This document shows, piece after piece, positions 14,991-22,543 of a stretch of DNA of 25,100 nt. The DNA is from an uncultured Myxococcales bacterium (GTDB taxonomy: Bacteria; Myxococcota_A; UBA9042; DTJE01). Each line of letters opens with the position of its first letter. Position 1 is the first letter of the stretch. Below the pieces are notes generated by a model, which saw only the letters and a list, made by a program, of their open reading frames with translations, searched no databases and had not been told where the DNA came from. Where the stretch lies: the NCBI GenBank assembly GCA_937975765.1, contig CALJUR010000118.1, positions 1 to 25,100 of the forward strand, read 5' to 3'. Both the position numbers and the translations under genes were made by a program.

Positions 14991-15035
14991 GTGCGCCTGT
15001 CGGAACTGATCAACTGCAAGAAGTACGTTCCCTGA
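14991..15035 (+). pseudogene. Remnant: 3' end of a second copy of the lipoprotein gene
   Basis: Codons read VRLSELINCKKYVP-stop, against VRLSGLINYRKYTP-stop at the end of the intact lipoprotein gene (14819-14863). By hand, 34 of 45 bases match, with no indel, and 5 of the 11 mismatches are in third positions or the stop codon. Similarity continues a little upstream (CCGGCC[A/C]GGTG) and then ends near repeat A2. Most of the duplicated gene is gone. The fragment overlaps, antisense, the last nine codons of the radical SAM gene ending at 15010. Confidence 0.65.
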
Positions 15036-16221
15036 CCCGCCGCCGGAAGGCCTCGGGCAGCCCGTCGTACAGGTCGAAGCAGCCTGGCTGCTCGCCGGCG
15101 CCCCGGATGGCCGCCACGATGTCCCTCAGCGGCGTCTGCGTGATGACCCCGACGGGCTTCGGCAGGAACGGGCACGGCCGCACCTCGCCCAGCGGGTTGA
15201 CGTACACGAACTGCTGGCCGCCCACGCAGCCGCGCCCCGCCTCCCAGACCACCGCGCTGTACGCGATCGGCCGGCCCCGGTTCGCCGCGCCGCGGTTGTT
15301 GCGGTCCATCAGCGACTCCAGGCGCTTCAGTTCGGCCGTCGTCAGCGGCGGCACGTCGTGCGTCGCGGCCCCGCCGATCCGGTGCGGCGGGAAGAAGTTG
15401 ACGAAGTGCACGCCCAGCGACTGCAGGAAGGCCAGGTACGCATCGAAGCCCGCCTCTTCCAGCAGATCCGGCCCGACCATGCAGTCCACGCTGACGATCA
15501 GGCCCAGGTCCCGTGCGGCCGCGATGCAAGCGGTGGCATTCGCGAAGGCGTCCTTGTGGGACTTGGACTCGATGGCCCGGGCCGGGTCGGCAGAATCCAG
15601 CGACACCACCACGCCCAGCAGCCCCAGGTCCGCCAGCGGCGCCAGCGCCTCCCGGTCGCCCCCCCAACCCGACGTGACCAGCCAGGCATCGATGCCCGAC
15701 TCGCGGGCGGCCCGCAGCAGCCGCGGCAGGTCGTCCTTCCGCATCATCGCCTCGCCGCCGGTCAGGAACACCGACGGCACCCGCATCGCGCCCAGGTCGC
15801 GGATCGCCGCCTCCAGCGCCTGGACCGGCACGACCTCCTCGCCGCGCAGTTCGTCCAGCGCGTAGCAGTGCCGGCACCGGTAGGGGCACCGCGACGACAC
15901 CGACAGCAGGGCGAACACCAGCGGCGACATGCGGCGCGCGTTGAAGGACAGCACCTCCTCGAACAGGTAGTCCAGGAACCGCCGGTCGTCCAGCGGCGGC
16001 AGCGCGGACGCGGCGTACACGTGCCGCCCGCGCCGCACGTAGCGGTCGGCGCTGCCCTTCAGCAGGTTGCGGTTGTCGCGCAGGTAGGCGCGCAGTTCGC
16101 GCACGAAGCGGGACGGCCCCAGGCGTCGGATTCCCGCGAAGGCCACGCGGGCTGCCAGCCGGGCGTCGAACCACGCCTTGCCGGCCCCCGAAACGACCGT
16201 GACGGCCGGGTCCCGGTTCAT
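15010..16221 (-). CDS. Radical SAM enzyme with twitch-type C-terminal domain
   Basis: A 403-residue AdoMet radical enzyme. The cluster-binding motif is C112PYRC116RHC119 (CxxxCxxC), followed by a canonical GGE motif (TGGEA, 154-158) that binds the AdoMet amino group. Downstream, GCVGGQQFVYVNPLGEVRPC places C332 and C350 in the layout of a SPASM/twitch domain, and C381 could be a further ligand, so one auxiliary FeS cluster is plausible. An N-terminal extension of about 100 residues, rich in Arg and helical, precedes the barrel. The ATG overlaps the TGA of the upstream gene (ATGA), so it is the last gene of the radical SAM set. Its final codons run antisense through the lipoprotein-gene remnant, so the present C-terminus may be recent. 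Twitch/SPASM proteins modify peptides, sugars or other small molecules; no precursor peptide is nearby. Substrate unknown. Confidence 0.88.
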   Translation of the reverse strand: MNRDPAVTVVSGAGKAWFDARLAARVAFAGIRRLGPSRFVRELRAYLRDNRNLLKGSADRYVRRGRHVYAASALPPLDDRRFLDYLFEEVLSFNARRMSPLVFALLSVSSRCPYRCRHCYALDELRGEEVVPVQALEAAIRDLGAMRVPSVFLTGGEAMMRKDDLPRLLRAARESGIDAWLVTSGWGGDREALAPLADLGLLGVVVSLDSADPARAIESKSHKDAFANATACIAAARDLGLIVSVDCMVGPDLLEEAGFDAYLAFLQSLGVHFVNFFPPHRIGGAATHDVPPLTTAELKRLESLMDRNNRGAANRGRPIAYSAVVWEAGRGCVGGQQFVYVNPLGEVRPCPFLPKPVGVITQTPLRDIVAAIRGAGEQPGCFDLYDGLPEAFRRRVRERTSCS

Positions 16222-17444
16222 GGCGCAGCCTCCGGCGCGCCCTCCTGCGACGAGGCGCCTGGCGCCCCACCCTCCCCCGCCCGCTCCTCCAGCATCCGCA
16301 GCGTCCCCGGGCTCAGCACGCGCAGTTCGCCCTGGTGCTGCCGGAACCACCCCAGCAGGAACGACGGGTCCCCGAAGAACTGGCAGTGCAGCCGTTCGCC
16401 GCGCAGGCCCGCCTGGCGGTGCCGGGCCCGTAGCGCCACGTACAGAGGGTCGTGAAGGAACAGGTCGCGCAGGTCGCGGTCCCGCACGTTGCTGGCAGCG
16501 TGCCCCACCGCGACGGCGGGGCACGGCGTGACCGTCCCGTCGTGCCACACCGCCATGCTGTAGACCCCGGCCGGGCAGGCGGTCAGGCGCTGCTCGAGAC
16601 CCAGCAGGTCCATCACCGCGGCACGCCGCAGCCCGCGGTTCAGCGCCACGGTGCGGTCGTACAGCCCGTCCCGCCGAGCGTCGTCCAGCACCAGCGCCCG
16701 GTCCGACCGGACGTCCATCGGCACGTACGGCACGTAGGCGACCAGCCAGGCGCCGCGGTCCTCCAGCCACTTCAGGTACGCCGGCGACGTCACCTCGTCG
16801 TGGTTCGCATTCGACACCATCGTCGTCACGAACCACGGGATCCGCAGGTCCCGCAGCCGGCCCAGCAGCGCGTCCACGATCGCGAAGGTCCCGTCGCCCT
16901 TCCGGCGGTCGGTCGCCTCCTGGCGCCCGTCGATGTTCAGCACGGGCACGATGTTGCCGGCCCGCCGGATGCGCTGCAGGTGCGCCTCGGACACCCGCTT
17001 GCCCTCGGTGAACAGGAAGAAGGTCTGCCAGCGGTGCCGCGCCAGCAGGTCCAGGAAGGCGTCCGCGTCGTCCCGGTAGAAGGGGTCCGCGCCCATCAGG
17101 TAGAGGTTCGTCACGTCGATGGCCAGGGCCTGGTCGAACAGCCGGTCCAGGTCCGGGATCGCCAGCCGCGGCCCCCGCACCGCGAACCCGTTGAAGGTGC
17201 AGTTGGCGCAGGCGGCCCGGCACGCGACGTCGTCGACCACCTGCAGGGTCACCGGCATCCTCACGCCGTCCCGCCGATCCCGCAGCCGCGCGGGCAGCCA
17301 CCGCCACGCCCGACGCGCCGCGACGCGCAGCATGGACGCCATCGCGTGCCGGTTGGCCGTGAACGTCCGCAGGAACAGGCGCACCAGGACGGGCGCCATG
17401 GAGGCGAGGTAGCGGGAGTCCACGGAGTACTGGCGGACGATCAT
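16218..17444 (-). CDS. Radical SAM enzyme, twitch-type, with altered GGE motif
   Basis: A 408-residue AdoMet radical enzyme related in layout to the next gene. The motif is C75RAAC79ANC82. At the position of GGE it has MGAD (117-120), so the usual glutamate is replaced. The C-terminal region CPAGVYSMAVWHDGTVTPC (C290, C308) with C354 resembles a twitch domain carrying one auxiliary cluster. The N-terminal 60 residues are strongly basic and amphipathic (LVRLFLRTF, ARRAWRWLPARLRDRR), which could seat the protein on the membrane or on a phospholipid-like substrate; this is inference. GAGGTG lies 4 nt before ATG 17444. It overlaps its downstream partner by 4 nt. The 147-nt gap to the upstream gene is filled with tandem hairpin repeats. 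Substrate unknown. Confidence 0.87.
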   Translation of the reverse strand: MIVRQYSVDSRYLASMAPVLVRLFLRTFTANRHAMASMLRVAARRAWRWLPARLRDRRDGVRMPVTLQVVDDVACRAACANCTFNGFAVRGPRLAIPDLDRLFDQALAIDVTNLYLMGADPFYRDDADAFLDLLARHRWQTFFLFTEGKRVSEAHLQRIRRAGNIVPVLNIDGRQEATDRRKGDGTFAIVDALLGRLRDLRIPWFVTTMVSNANHDEVTSPAYLKWLEDRGAWLVAYVPYVPMDVRSDRALVLDDARRDGLYDRTVALNRGLRRAAVMDLLGLEQRLTACPAGVYSMAVWHDGTVTPCPAVAVGHAASNVRDRDLRDLFLHDPLYVALRARHRQAGLRGERLHCQFFGDPSFLLGWFRQHQGELRVLSPGTLRMLEERAGEGGAPGASSQEGAPEAAP

Positions 17445-17483
17445 TCCACACCTCTGGCGGGGGACAGGGCCCCTCGCCTGCGT

Positions 17484-17511
17484 TGGCGGGGCACGGGGGC
17501 CCCGCCCTACA
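17484..17511 (-). repeat. GC-rich hairpin repeat B, copy 4
   Basis: Minus strand reads TGTAGGGCGGGGCCCCCGTG...; identical core to copy 3. Sense with respect to the upstream B12 radical SAM gene (stop at 17592). Confidence 0.75.
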
Positions 17512-17537
17512 TGGGGGGACAGAACCCTCGCCTGCGT

Positions 17538-17565
17538 TGGCGGGGCACGGGGGCCCCGCCCTGCA
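17538..17565 (-). repeat. GC-rich hairpin repeat B, copy 5
   Basis: Minus strand reads TGCAGGGCGGGGCCCCCGTG...: one base differs from copy 4 (C for T at the third position). It lies 27 nt downstream of the B12 radical SAM gene stop at 17592. Confidence 0.75.
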
Positions 17566-17591
17566 TGGGGGACCAGGCCCCCGCGCGCACC

Positions 17592-18914
17592 TCAGAAGAT
17601 GTTGGGCGGCACCCTCCGGTACACGTAGTGCCGGTAGTGCAGGTTCACCACGAACGCGAACAGGTGCATGAACGGGCGCCGCAGGAACTCGCGCCGGAAC
17701 AGCGTGCGCCGCAGGATGCTGCCCAGGCTGAAGACCTTGCGGTTCAGCCACCAGTACAGTTCCGTCAACGCCTCGGGCGTCACCTTCAGCGGCCGGTGCA
17801 CCGCGGTGGACCCGTCGTACTTCTTCCAGTCCTCGGTCACCAGCCGGCCCTCGTCGCGCATCTGCTCGTACAGCGGCGTGCCCGGCATCGGGGTCAGGAT
17901 GTAGAAGCGCGGGATCGGGATGCGCGCCCGCTCGACGAAGTCGTACGTGGCCCGGATCGACGCCTCGGTGTCGCCGTCGGTGCCGATCATCATCTCGGAC
18001 GAGGGCATGATCCCGGCCTCGGTGATGCGATCCAGCAGCGCGGCGTGGTCGTCCACCTTCAGCCAGTCCTTGTTCAGCCGGTCCAGCCCCTCCTGGGTGA
18101 TGCTCTCCAGCCCGAAGGACATCAGGTTGCAGCCGCTGCGCCGCACCTTGTCCAGCAGGCGCGGGTTGCGGGCCAGTTGCAGGCTGCACTGCGACGCCCA
18201 CGTCATCTTCAGGGGCGTTACCGCATCGCACAGTTCCTCCAGGAAGCCCGGGTTCGACACGATGTTGTCGTCCAGCAGGTAGAACTTCCGGAAGCCGTGG
18301 TCCCGCACGACCCGGATGTCGCGCACCACCTCGTCCAGCGGCCGCGCCAGGTACCGCCCGCGATACAGGCACGCGATGCTGCAGAAGGAACACAGGTGCG
18401 GGCATCCGCGCCCCGCCTGCACGGGCAGCATGTCCCCGATCGGCTTCGCGGTCAGCAGGTCGTAGCGCGGCACCGGCAGCCCGTCGATGGCGGTGACCGG
18501 CTCGTCGTAGATCCGCGCGATGCGGCCCGTCTTCTCGAAGTCGTCCAGCAGGTGCGGGAAGGCGGTCTCGGCATCGCCCCGGACCACGGAATCGACATGC
18601 TCCAACGTGCGTTCCGGCACCAGGGAGGCCATGTACCCCCCCATGAACACCTTCTTGCCGCGCCGCCGGAACTCCTTCGCGATCTCGACGCCGCGCCAGA
18701 TGGTGTAGCCCATGGTGCCGATGCCCACCAGGTCCACGTCGGCGTCGTAGTCGATCGCGTCCACCACCTCGATGCGCGCGTCGATCTCCCAGTGACGGGG
18801 TGCCAGCGCGGCCAGCAGCGGGAAGGCCAGGCCCGGCAGGAAGATGCGCCGCTGCTTGCACAGGCGCCCTCCCGCGTCGTACTGCGTGGGCTGGATCAGC
18901 ATCAGTCGCGGCAT
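17592..18914 (-). CDS. B12-binding-domain radical SAM enzyme (1)
   Basis: A 440-residue class-B-type enzyme. Residues 1-145 form a cobalamin-binding Rossmann-like domain (MLIQPT at the start, GIGTMGYTIWRGVEIA, then VFMGGYMASLVPE), without the DxHxxG histidine motif, as is usual in this class. The radical SAM barrel follows with C171PHLC175SFC178, and DDN at 215-217 replaces GGE. The C-terminal 110 residues contain YILTPMPGTPLYEQMRDEG, a common segment of this class, and end in an aromatic-basic tail. Members add methyl groups to unactivated carbon or rearrange rings (BchE, HpnP, GrsA relatives). It overlaps the upstream gene by 13 nt. GAGGGC stands before ATG 18914. Substrate unknown. Confidence 0.9.
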   Translation of the reverse strand: MPRLMLIQPTQYDAGGRLCKQRRIFLPGLAFPLLAALAPRHWEIDARIEVVDAIDYDADVDLVGIGTMGYTIWRGVEIAKEFRRRGKKVFMGGYMASLVPERTLEHVDSVVRGDAETAFPHLLDDFEKTGRIARIYDEPVTAIDGLPVPRYDLLTAKPIGDMLPVQAGRGCPHLCSFCSIACLYRGRYLARPLDEVVRDIRVVRDHGFRKFYLLDDNIVSNPGFLEELCDAVTPLKMTWASQCSLQLARNPRLLDKVRRSGCNLMSFGLESITQEGLDRLNKDWLKVDDHAALLDRITEAGIMPSSEMMIGTDGDTEASIRATYDFVERARIPIPRFYILTPMPGTPLYEQMRDEGRLVTEDWKKYDGSTAVHRPLKVTPEALTELYWWLNRKVFSLGSILRRTLFRREFLRRPFMHLFAFVVNLHYRHYVYRRVPPNIF

Positions 18915-20278
18915 CGGGCCCTCGCTTGCGCCAGCTTGCGCCGGTACTGGCGGTCGACCCGGAAGGTCCCCGCGGCCATCTTCCACAGCATCCGGGGCGG
19001 CTCCTTCAGGTGGTTCCACAGCACGTCGGTGCGGTACAGGGTACGCAGGTACAGCGCGATCAACTCCTCGTAGAACTCCGCCTCGTTCAGTTTCTGCGGC
19101 CGCAGCATCACGTGGGCAAGGTCCCACTTCGGGAAGTCCGACCGCGGCACCAGCAGGGTCGCCGGGTCGCACCGCACGCCGGTGCCGGGCAGCGGGGTCA
19201 GGGGCTGCAGGTTCACGAACTTCACCTTCAGTTCGCGCAGCCGCCGGCCGCAGGCGTGGAACTCCTGGCGCCCCCAGTTCGGCGGCAGGATGATCGTCGC
19301 GAAGCACTCCACGCCCAGGCGGTTCAGCACGGCCATCGCCGCGGCGTTGGTGGACGCGTCGATGCCCTTCTTGAACGCCTGCAGGTCGTCGTCCAGGAAC
19401 GACTCGAAGCCCACGATCACCGTGCGCAGGCCGGCGTCCCGGAACGCCTGGATCACGTCGGGGTTGCCCGCGATGAAGTCGGCGCGGCCGTAGACCAGGT
19501 ATCGCCGATCGATGCCGCGGGCGCGCACGCCCTGCACGAACGACATCACCCGTTCGCGGCTGACCAGGAAATCGTCGTCGACGATGTAGACCTCGCGCTG
19601 GGGGATGCGCTGCAGTTCGTCCAGCACGTCGGGCATCGGCCGTTCGCGGTACTTCCCCGTCGTGATCCGCCGGCAGAAGCAGAAGTTGCAGGTGTAGGGG
19701 CAGCCGAAGGCGGTCTTCAGCAGCGCGACGCGGTCGTGGAAGATGTAGAAGTACCGGTCGCGGTAGCGATCGACCAGGGCGCGTTCGGGACACGCGTAGG
19801 CGAAGTCCATCGGCGGCAGGGCGTCCGGGTCGCAGGCCTGGCCGGGCCGCAGCACGCCCGGGGGCAGGGGGGCGCCGTTCGCGACGTGGTCCAGCAGGCG
19901 CGGGAAGACCGTCACGGCGTTGCGCACCACCCGGAAATCGATCGCGGGGTCGTCCAGGTCCTCCGGGACCACCTCGCAGTGCACGCCGCCCACCATCGTG
20001 ACGATCCGGTCCGACCGGACCTTCGCCCGTCGGCACGCGTCGATCATGGCCGGCACGTTCGTGATGTAGCCCGTCACGGCCAGCACGTCGGGGCGCTCGC
20101 GGGCCAGGAAGGCGTCGATGTCGTCCGCCTCCAGCGTCAGATCCAGCACGACCGGTTCGTGCCCGCCGGGCCGGCACAGGGCGCCCAGAACCTCCAGTTC
20201 CAGCGGTTCCACCAGCATCACGTGCTGCAGCCCGATCGTGTCCGGATCGGGGCGGGGGCGGACCAGCAGGACCTTCAC
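18902..20278 (-). CDS. B12-binding-domain radical SAM enzyme (2)
   Basis: A 458-residue enzyme with an N-terminal cobalamin-type domain (KVLLVRPRPDPDT, then MVGGVHCEVVPEDL) and a radical SAM barrel with GC193PYTC197NFC200FC and DDD (234-236). It is a clear paralog of the gene at 21038: both have 'VrPRP..qTI.mQ...t.EPLELE.L' at the start and KTAFGCPxxCxFCFC at the cluster site. The segment 'LQPLTPLPGTGVRCD' is typical for class members. GTG 20278 is chosen because GGAGG lies 9 nt upstream and it overlaps the methyltransferase stop (GTGA). Downstream it overlaps B12 enzyme 1 by 13 nt. Probably a C-methylase or related. Substrate unknown. Confidence 0.9.
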   Translation of the reverse strand: MKVLLVRPRPDPDTIGLQHVMLVEPLELEVLGALCRPGGHEPVVLDLTLEADDIDAFLARERPDVLAVTGYITNVPAMIDACRRAKVRSDRIVTMVGGVHCEVVPEDLDDPAIDFRVVRNAVTVFPRLLDHVANGAPLPPGVLRPGQACDPDALPPMDFAYACPERALVDRYRDRYFYIFHDRVALLKTAFGCPYTCNFCFCRRITTGKYRERPMPDVLDELQRIPQREVYIVDDDFLVSRERVMSFVQGVRARGIDRRYLVYGRADFIAGNPDVIQAFRDAGLRTVIVGFESFLDDDLQAFKKGIDASTNAAAMAVLNRLGVECFATIILPPNWGRQEFHACGRRLRELKVKFVNLQPLTPLPGTGVRCDPATLLVPRSDFPKWDLAHVMLRPQKLNEAEFYEELIALYLRTLYRTDVLWNHLKEPPRMLWKMAAGTFRVDRQYRRKLAQARARCRD

Positions 20279-20898
20279 TTCACGGCCTCCACCACCCGCA
20301 GGGCGGGAACCAGCGGGAACGTCGGCACGGGGCGCACGTTGTCCGGGTGCAGGCCGACAGCCCTCATCAGGCGCTCGATCTCGCGGACGGGGCGGTACTG
20401 CGCCGGGCCGGTCGTCAGTTTCACGACGCCCAGGAACGCCGCGTCCCACCAGGTCTCGGTGCAGGCCTGGGCCAGGATCAGGCGCGCCCCGGGTTCCATC
20501 AGGTCCCGGACGCCGGCCAGGAACGCCTCGGGGTCACGCGCGTACGGGAACGCATGCGTCGTGACCACCACCTCGTACTTCCGGTCGCAGGGCAGGTCCT
20601 CCACCTCGCCGTGCAGGTACCGGATCCGCTCGTGGAAGTAGTCCGTCCGGGCGCGCTGGATCATGGGCCAGGTCGGGTCGATGGCGGTGACGTGCGCCTC
20701 CGGCAGCGCGTTGGCGATCGCCATCGCCAGCTGCCCCACGCCGCACCCCACGTCCAGGACCCGGCGCGCCCCCGGACACGCCTCGACCACGCGCTGCAGC
20801 ACCAGTTCGCGTGTCGGTTTCAGGCTGAACGGCTGCGCCACCAGATTCTCGTACCGGGGAGCCCAGAACTCCCATGCCGCCAGGTGCCAGTCCTTCAT
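20275..20898 (-). CDS. Class I SAM-dependent methyltransferase
   Basis: A 207-residue methyltransferase of the UbiE/Methyltransf_11 type. Motif I is VLDVGCGVGQLA (47-58), acidic residue at the end of beta2 in VTAIDPTW (69-76), motif II EVEDLPCDRKYEVVVTTHAF with the beta4 strand VVVTTH. It ends with a second-lobe strand typical for the fold. The partner is unknown; it could methylate N, O or C. GGGAGGGC stands 5 nt before ATG 20898. The stop overlaps the start of B12 radical SAM enzyme 2 (GTGA), so the two are translated in step. Repeat A3 fills the gap upstream. Such small enzymes cannot be assigned a substrate by sequence. Confidence 0.88.
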   Translation of the reverse strand: MKDWHLAAWEFWAPRYENLVAQPFSLKPTRELVLQRVVEACPGARRVLDVGCGVGQLAMAIANALPEAHVTAIDPTWPMIQRARTDYFHERIRYLHGEVEDLPCDRKYEVVVTTHAFPYARDPEAFLAGVRDLMEPGARLILAQACTETWWDAAFLGVVKLTTGPAQYRPVREIERLMRAVGLHPDNVRPVPTFPLVPALRVVEAVK

Positions 20899-20910
20899 GA
20901 TGCCCTCCCG

Positions 20911-21023
20911 AAATCAGGGACAGCCTCCAATTTTTCCCTTGCCGGATCCGTGCCTTTCGCGAACCCGCCCCCGTTTTCCCCCTCTTTCCACGCCCCATGG
21001 AAATCGGAGGCTGGCCCTCATTT
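20911..21023. repeat. Inverted-repeat (REPIN-like) element A3
   Basis: Arms AAATCAGGGACAGCCTCC (left) and, as reverse complement, AAATGAGGGCCAGCCTCC (right). Interior unrelated to A1 and A2. It lies 14 nt after the stop codon of B12 radical SAM enzyme 3 and before the methyltransferase gene, inside the operon. Confidence 0.85.
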
Positions 21024-21037
21024 TCGCCGTCCGGGCG

Positions 21038-22426
21038 TCACCGCCACCACAGCAGCCTCGCCAGGAACCCGATCCCCGTGCCGATCGCCCGGATCGTCGC
21101 ACGGATCGCACCCAGACGTCCGTACCGGCGCCGCAAGGTCCGCGACGTGCCTGGGTGGAACCCGGGCAGCAGGTACAGCCAGAACAGCCACAGGTAGTAC
21201 CGGGTCCGTCCCATGTGGCGAGGGGTCCGCGAGACGCGCAGAAGGTCGAAGCGCCATCCGCGAAGGCGCACCTCCTCGTCCGGCACCCCCGCCTCCCGGG
21301 CCAGGACCGTGCCGGGAAGCGCGGTCAGCGTGGAGAAGGTCGCGAAGGCGATGCCCCGGTCCTGCACGTACGCGGCCAGGCGTCGGAACTCGGCCACGGG
21401 CCAGTCGGGGTCCACCACGAACAGGGCGAAGACCTCGATGTCCAGCGCCCGGCATGCCTGGAGGCACGCGTCGTTGTCCGCCAGCCGCGCCCGCTTGTTG
21501 ACCGCGGCCAGGGCGTCGTCGGTCACGAACTCGAAGCCGACGATCAGCCCGGCCAGCCCGGCGTCGCGCAGGCGCGCCATCACGTCGGGGTTGCGGGCCA
21601 CGAAGTCCGCCGTGCCGTAGGCGACGAATCGCGTCGTCCGGTGCAGCCCCCGCGCCTGCACGAGATCGCAGAACTCCAGCACCCGCGCCGGCGACGTCAG
21701 GAAGTTGTCGTCCAGCAGGAACACGTTCGGCGCGCCGATCCCGGCGATCTCGTCCACCACCGCCGCCAGCGGCCGGGGCCCGTACCGCCCGCCGTGCTGT
21801 TCCGTGCAGAAGCAGAAGGCGCATCGTTCGGGACAGCCGAACGCCGTCTTCACCGACGCGCACCGGTCGAAGTACAGGTAGGAGTAGCGGCGCGGGTCGG
21901 CGCGGTACAGCACGCGGTCCGGCACGGGCAGCGCGGCCGGGTCCAGCGGAGGTACCGGGGGCGCGTCGAATGCGGGCGGGAAGGCGGCCCCCGGCACGTC
22001 GTCGAACGGCCGGCCGTCCGCCACGCGCGCCAGCACCTCCCGCACCCCGTTCAGCGCGTCGGCGAAGAACACCCCGTCGATCGCCGGGTCCGCGAAGTGC
22101 GACGGACACACCTCGGCGTGCGGCCCGCCCACGAAGACCCTGGGGGGACGCGCGAGGGCCTTCAGGTCGCGCGCGATCCGCAGCACGGCCGGCACGTTCG
22201 TCACGAAGGACGTCAGCAGGACGGCGTCGGCGCCCATCGCCCGGGCAACGCGCACCGGGTCGCGCCGGTCCGTCATCCCGTCCAGCAGCGTCACGTCGTG
22301 GTCGCCGGACAGCACCGTGTGCAGGTATTCGAGTTCCAGCGGCTCGCTGGTGATGAACGCCTGCATGGCGATGGTCTGCCGCGCGGGCCGCGGCTTGACC
22401 GCCAGGATGCGAAGGCGTCGAGGCAT
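21038..22426 (-). CDS. B12-binding-domain radical SAM enzyme (3)
   Basis: A 462-residue enzyme, paralogous to the gene at 18902. N-terminal cobalamin-type domain (LRILAVKPRPARQTIAMQ, VFVGGPHAEVCPSHF), then GC198PERC202AFC205FC and DDN (239-241). The C-terminal part ends with an aromatic-hydrophobic stretch (RYYLWLFWLYLLPGF, about 409-423) and a basic helix, which suggests contact with membrane or a lipid-like substrate; inferred. ATG 22426 fits the paralog's start. Upstream ATGs at 22438 and 22444 are alternatives, since GGAG for 22426 lies farther away than usual. The longer frame up to 22567 is not coding-like and overlaps repeat sequence. Expected reaction: cobalamin-dependent radical methylation or rearrangement. 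Substrate unknown. Confidence 0.9.
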   Translation of the reverse strand: MPRRLRILAVKPRPARQTIAMQAFITSEPLELEYLHTVLSGDHDVTLLDGMTDRRDPVRVARAMGADAVLLTSFVTNVPAVLRIARDLKALARPPRVFVGGPHAEVCPSHFADPAIDGVFFADALNGVREVLARVADGRPFDDVPGAAFPPAFDAPPVPPLDPAALPVPDRVLYRADPRRYSYLYFDRCASVKTAFGCPERCAFCFCTEQHGGRYGPRPLAAVVDEIAGIGAPNVFLLDDNFLTSPARVLEFCDLVQARGLHRTTRFVAYGTADFVARNPDVMARLRDAGLAGLIVGFEFVTDDALAAVNKRARLADNDACLQACRALDIEVFALFVVDPDWPVAEFRRLAAYVQDRGIAFATFSTLTALPGTVLAREAGVPDEEVRLRGWRFDLLRVSRTPRHMGRTRYYLWLFWLYLLPGFHPGTSRTLRRRYGRLGAIRATIRAIGTGIGFLARLLWWR

Positions 22427-22445
22427 GACGAGGTCCATCTCCATC

Positions 22446-22543
22446 GATGGCGGGGGACGGGGTCCACCACCAGGTGCGCCCGAGACGACTCCGGCTCCGT
22501 CGAGAGTTTCCTTTGGAAACCCATCGACTCCGCCTCCGTGCTC
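22446..22543 (-). repeat. Composite 3' repeat (FemAB-like gene copy) with internal hairpin
   Basis: On the minus strand, GAGCACGGAGGCGGAGTCG (22543-22525), a 39-nt insert with the perfect hairpin GTTTCC/TTT/GGAAAC (22506-22520) and a second degenerate copy GGAGCCGGAGTCG, then TCTCGGGCGCACC (22485-22473), and CCCCGTCCCCCGCCATC (22462-22446). The blocks are in the order seen at 12390-12453. It fills the 130-nt gap between the FemAB-like gene and B12 radical SAM enzyme 3; no gene is visible there. Confidence 0.7.

Larger units (their letters stand above)
17461..17569. repeat. 54-bp tandem repeat (two units plus partial third) in a gene gap
   Basis: Two nearly identical units of period 54 (start points GGGGACAGGG and GGGGACAGAA), each holding CCTCGCCTGCGTTGGCGGGG and repeat B, followed by the start of a third (GGGGACCAGGCCCC). 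Repeat B copies 4 and 5 are the core of each unit. The whole gap (17445-17591) contains no coding sequence. Two units with little else is too few and too short for CRISPR. Confidence 0.8.

Noticed and set aside
17461..17569. CRISPR array
   Set aside because: Two whole units of 54 bp with no variable spacers; the repeat unit contains a family element also found elsewhere in single copy.
15010..18861. 1283-codon minus-strand frame across three radical SAM genes
   Set aside because: Only the last 403 codons are in the true frame of a gene; the rest is a GC-rich shadow of the two upstream radical SAM genes.
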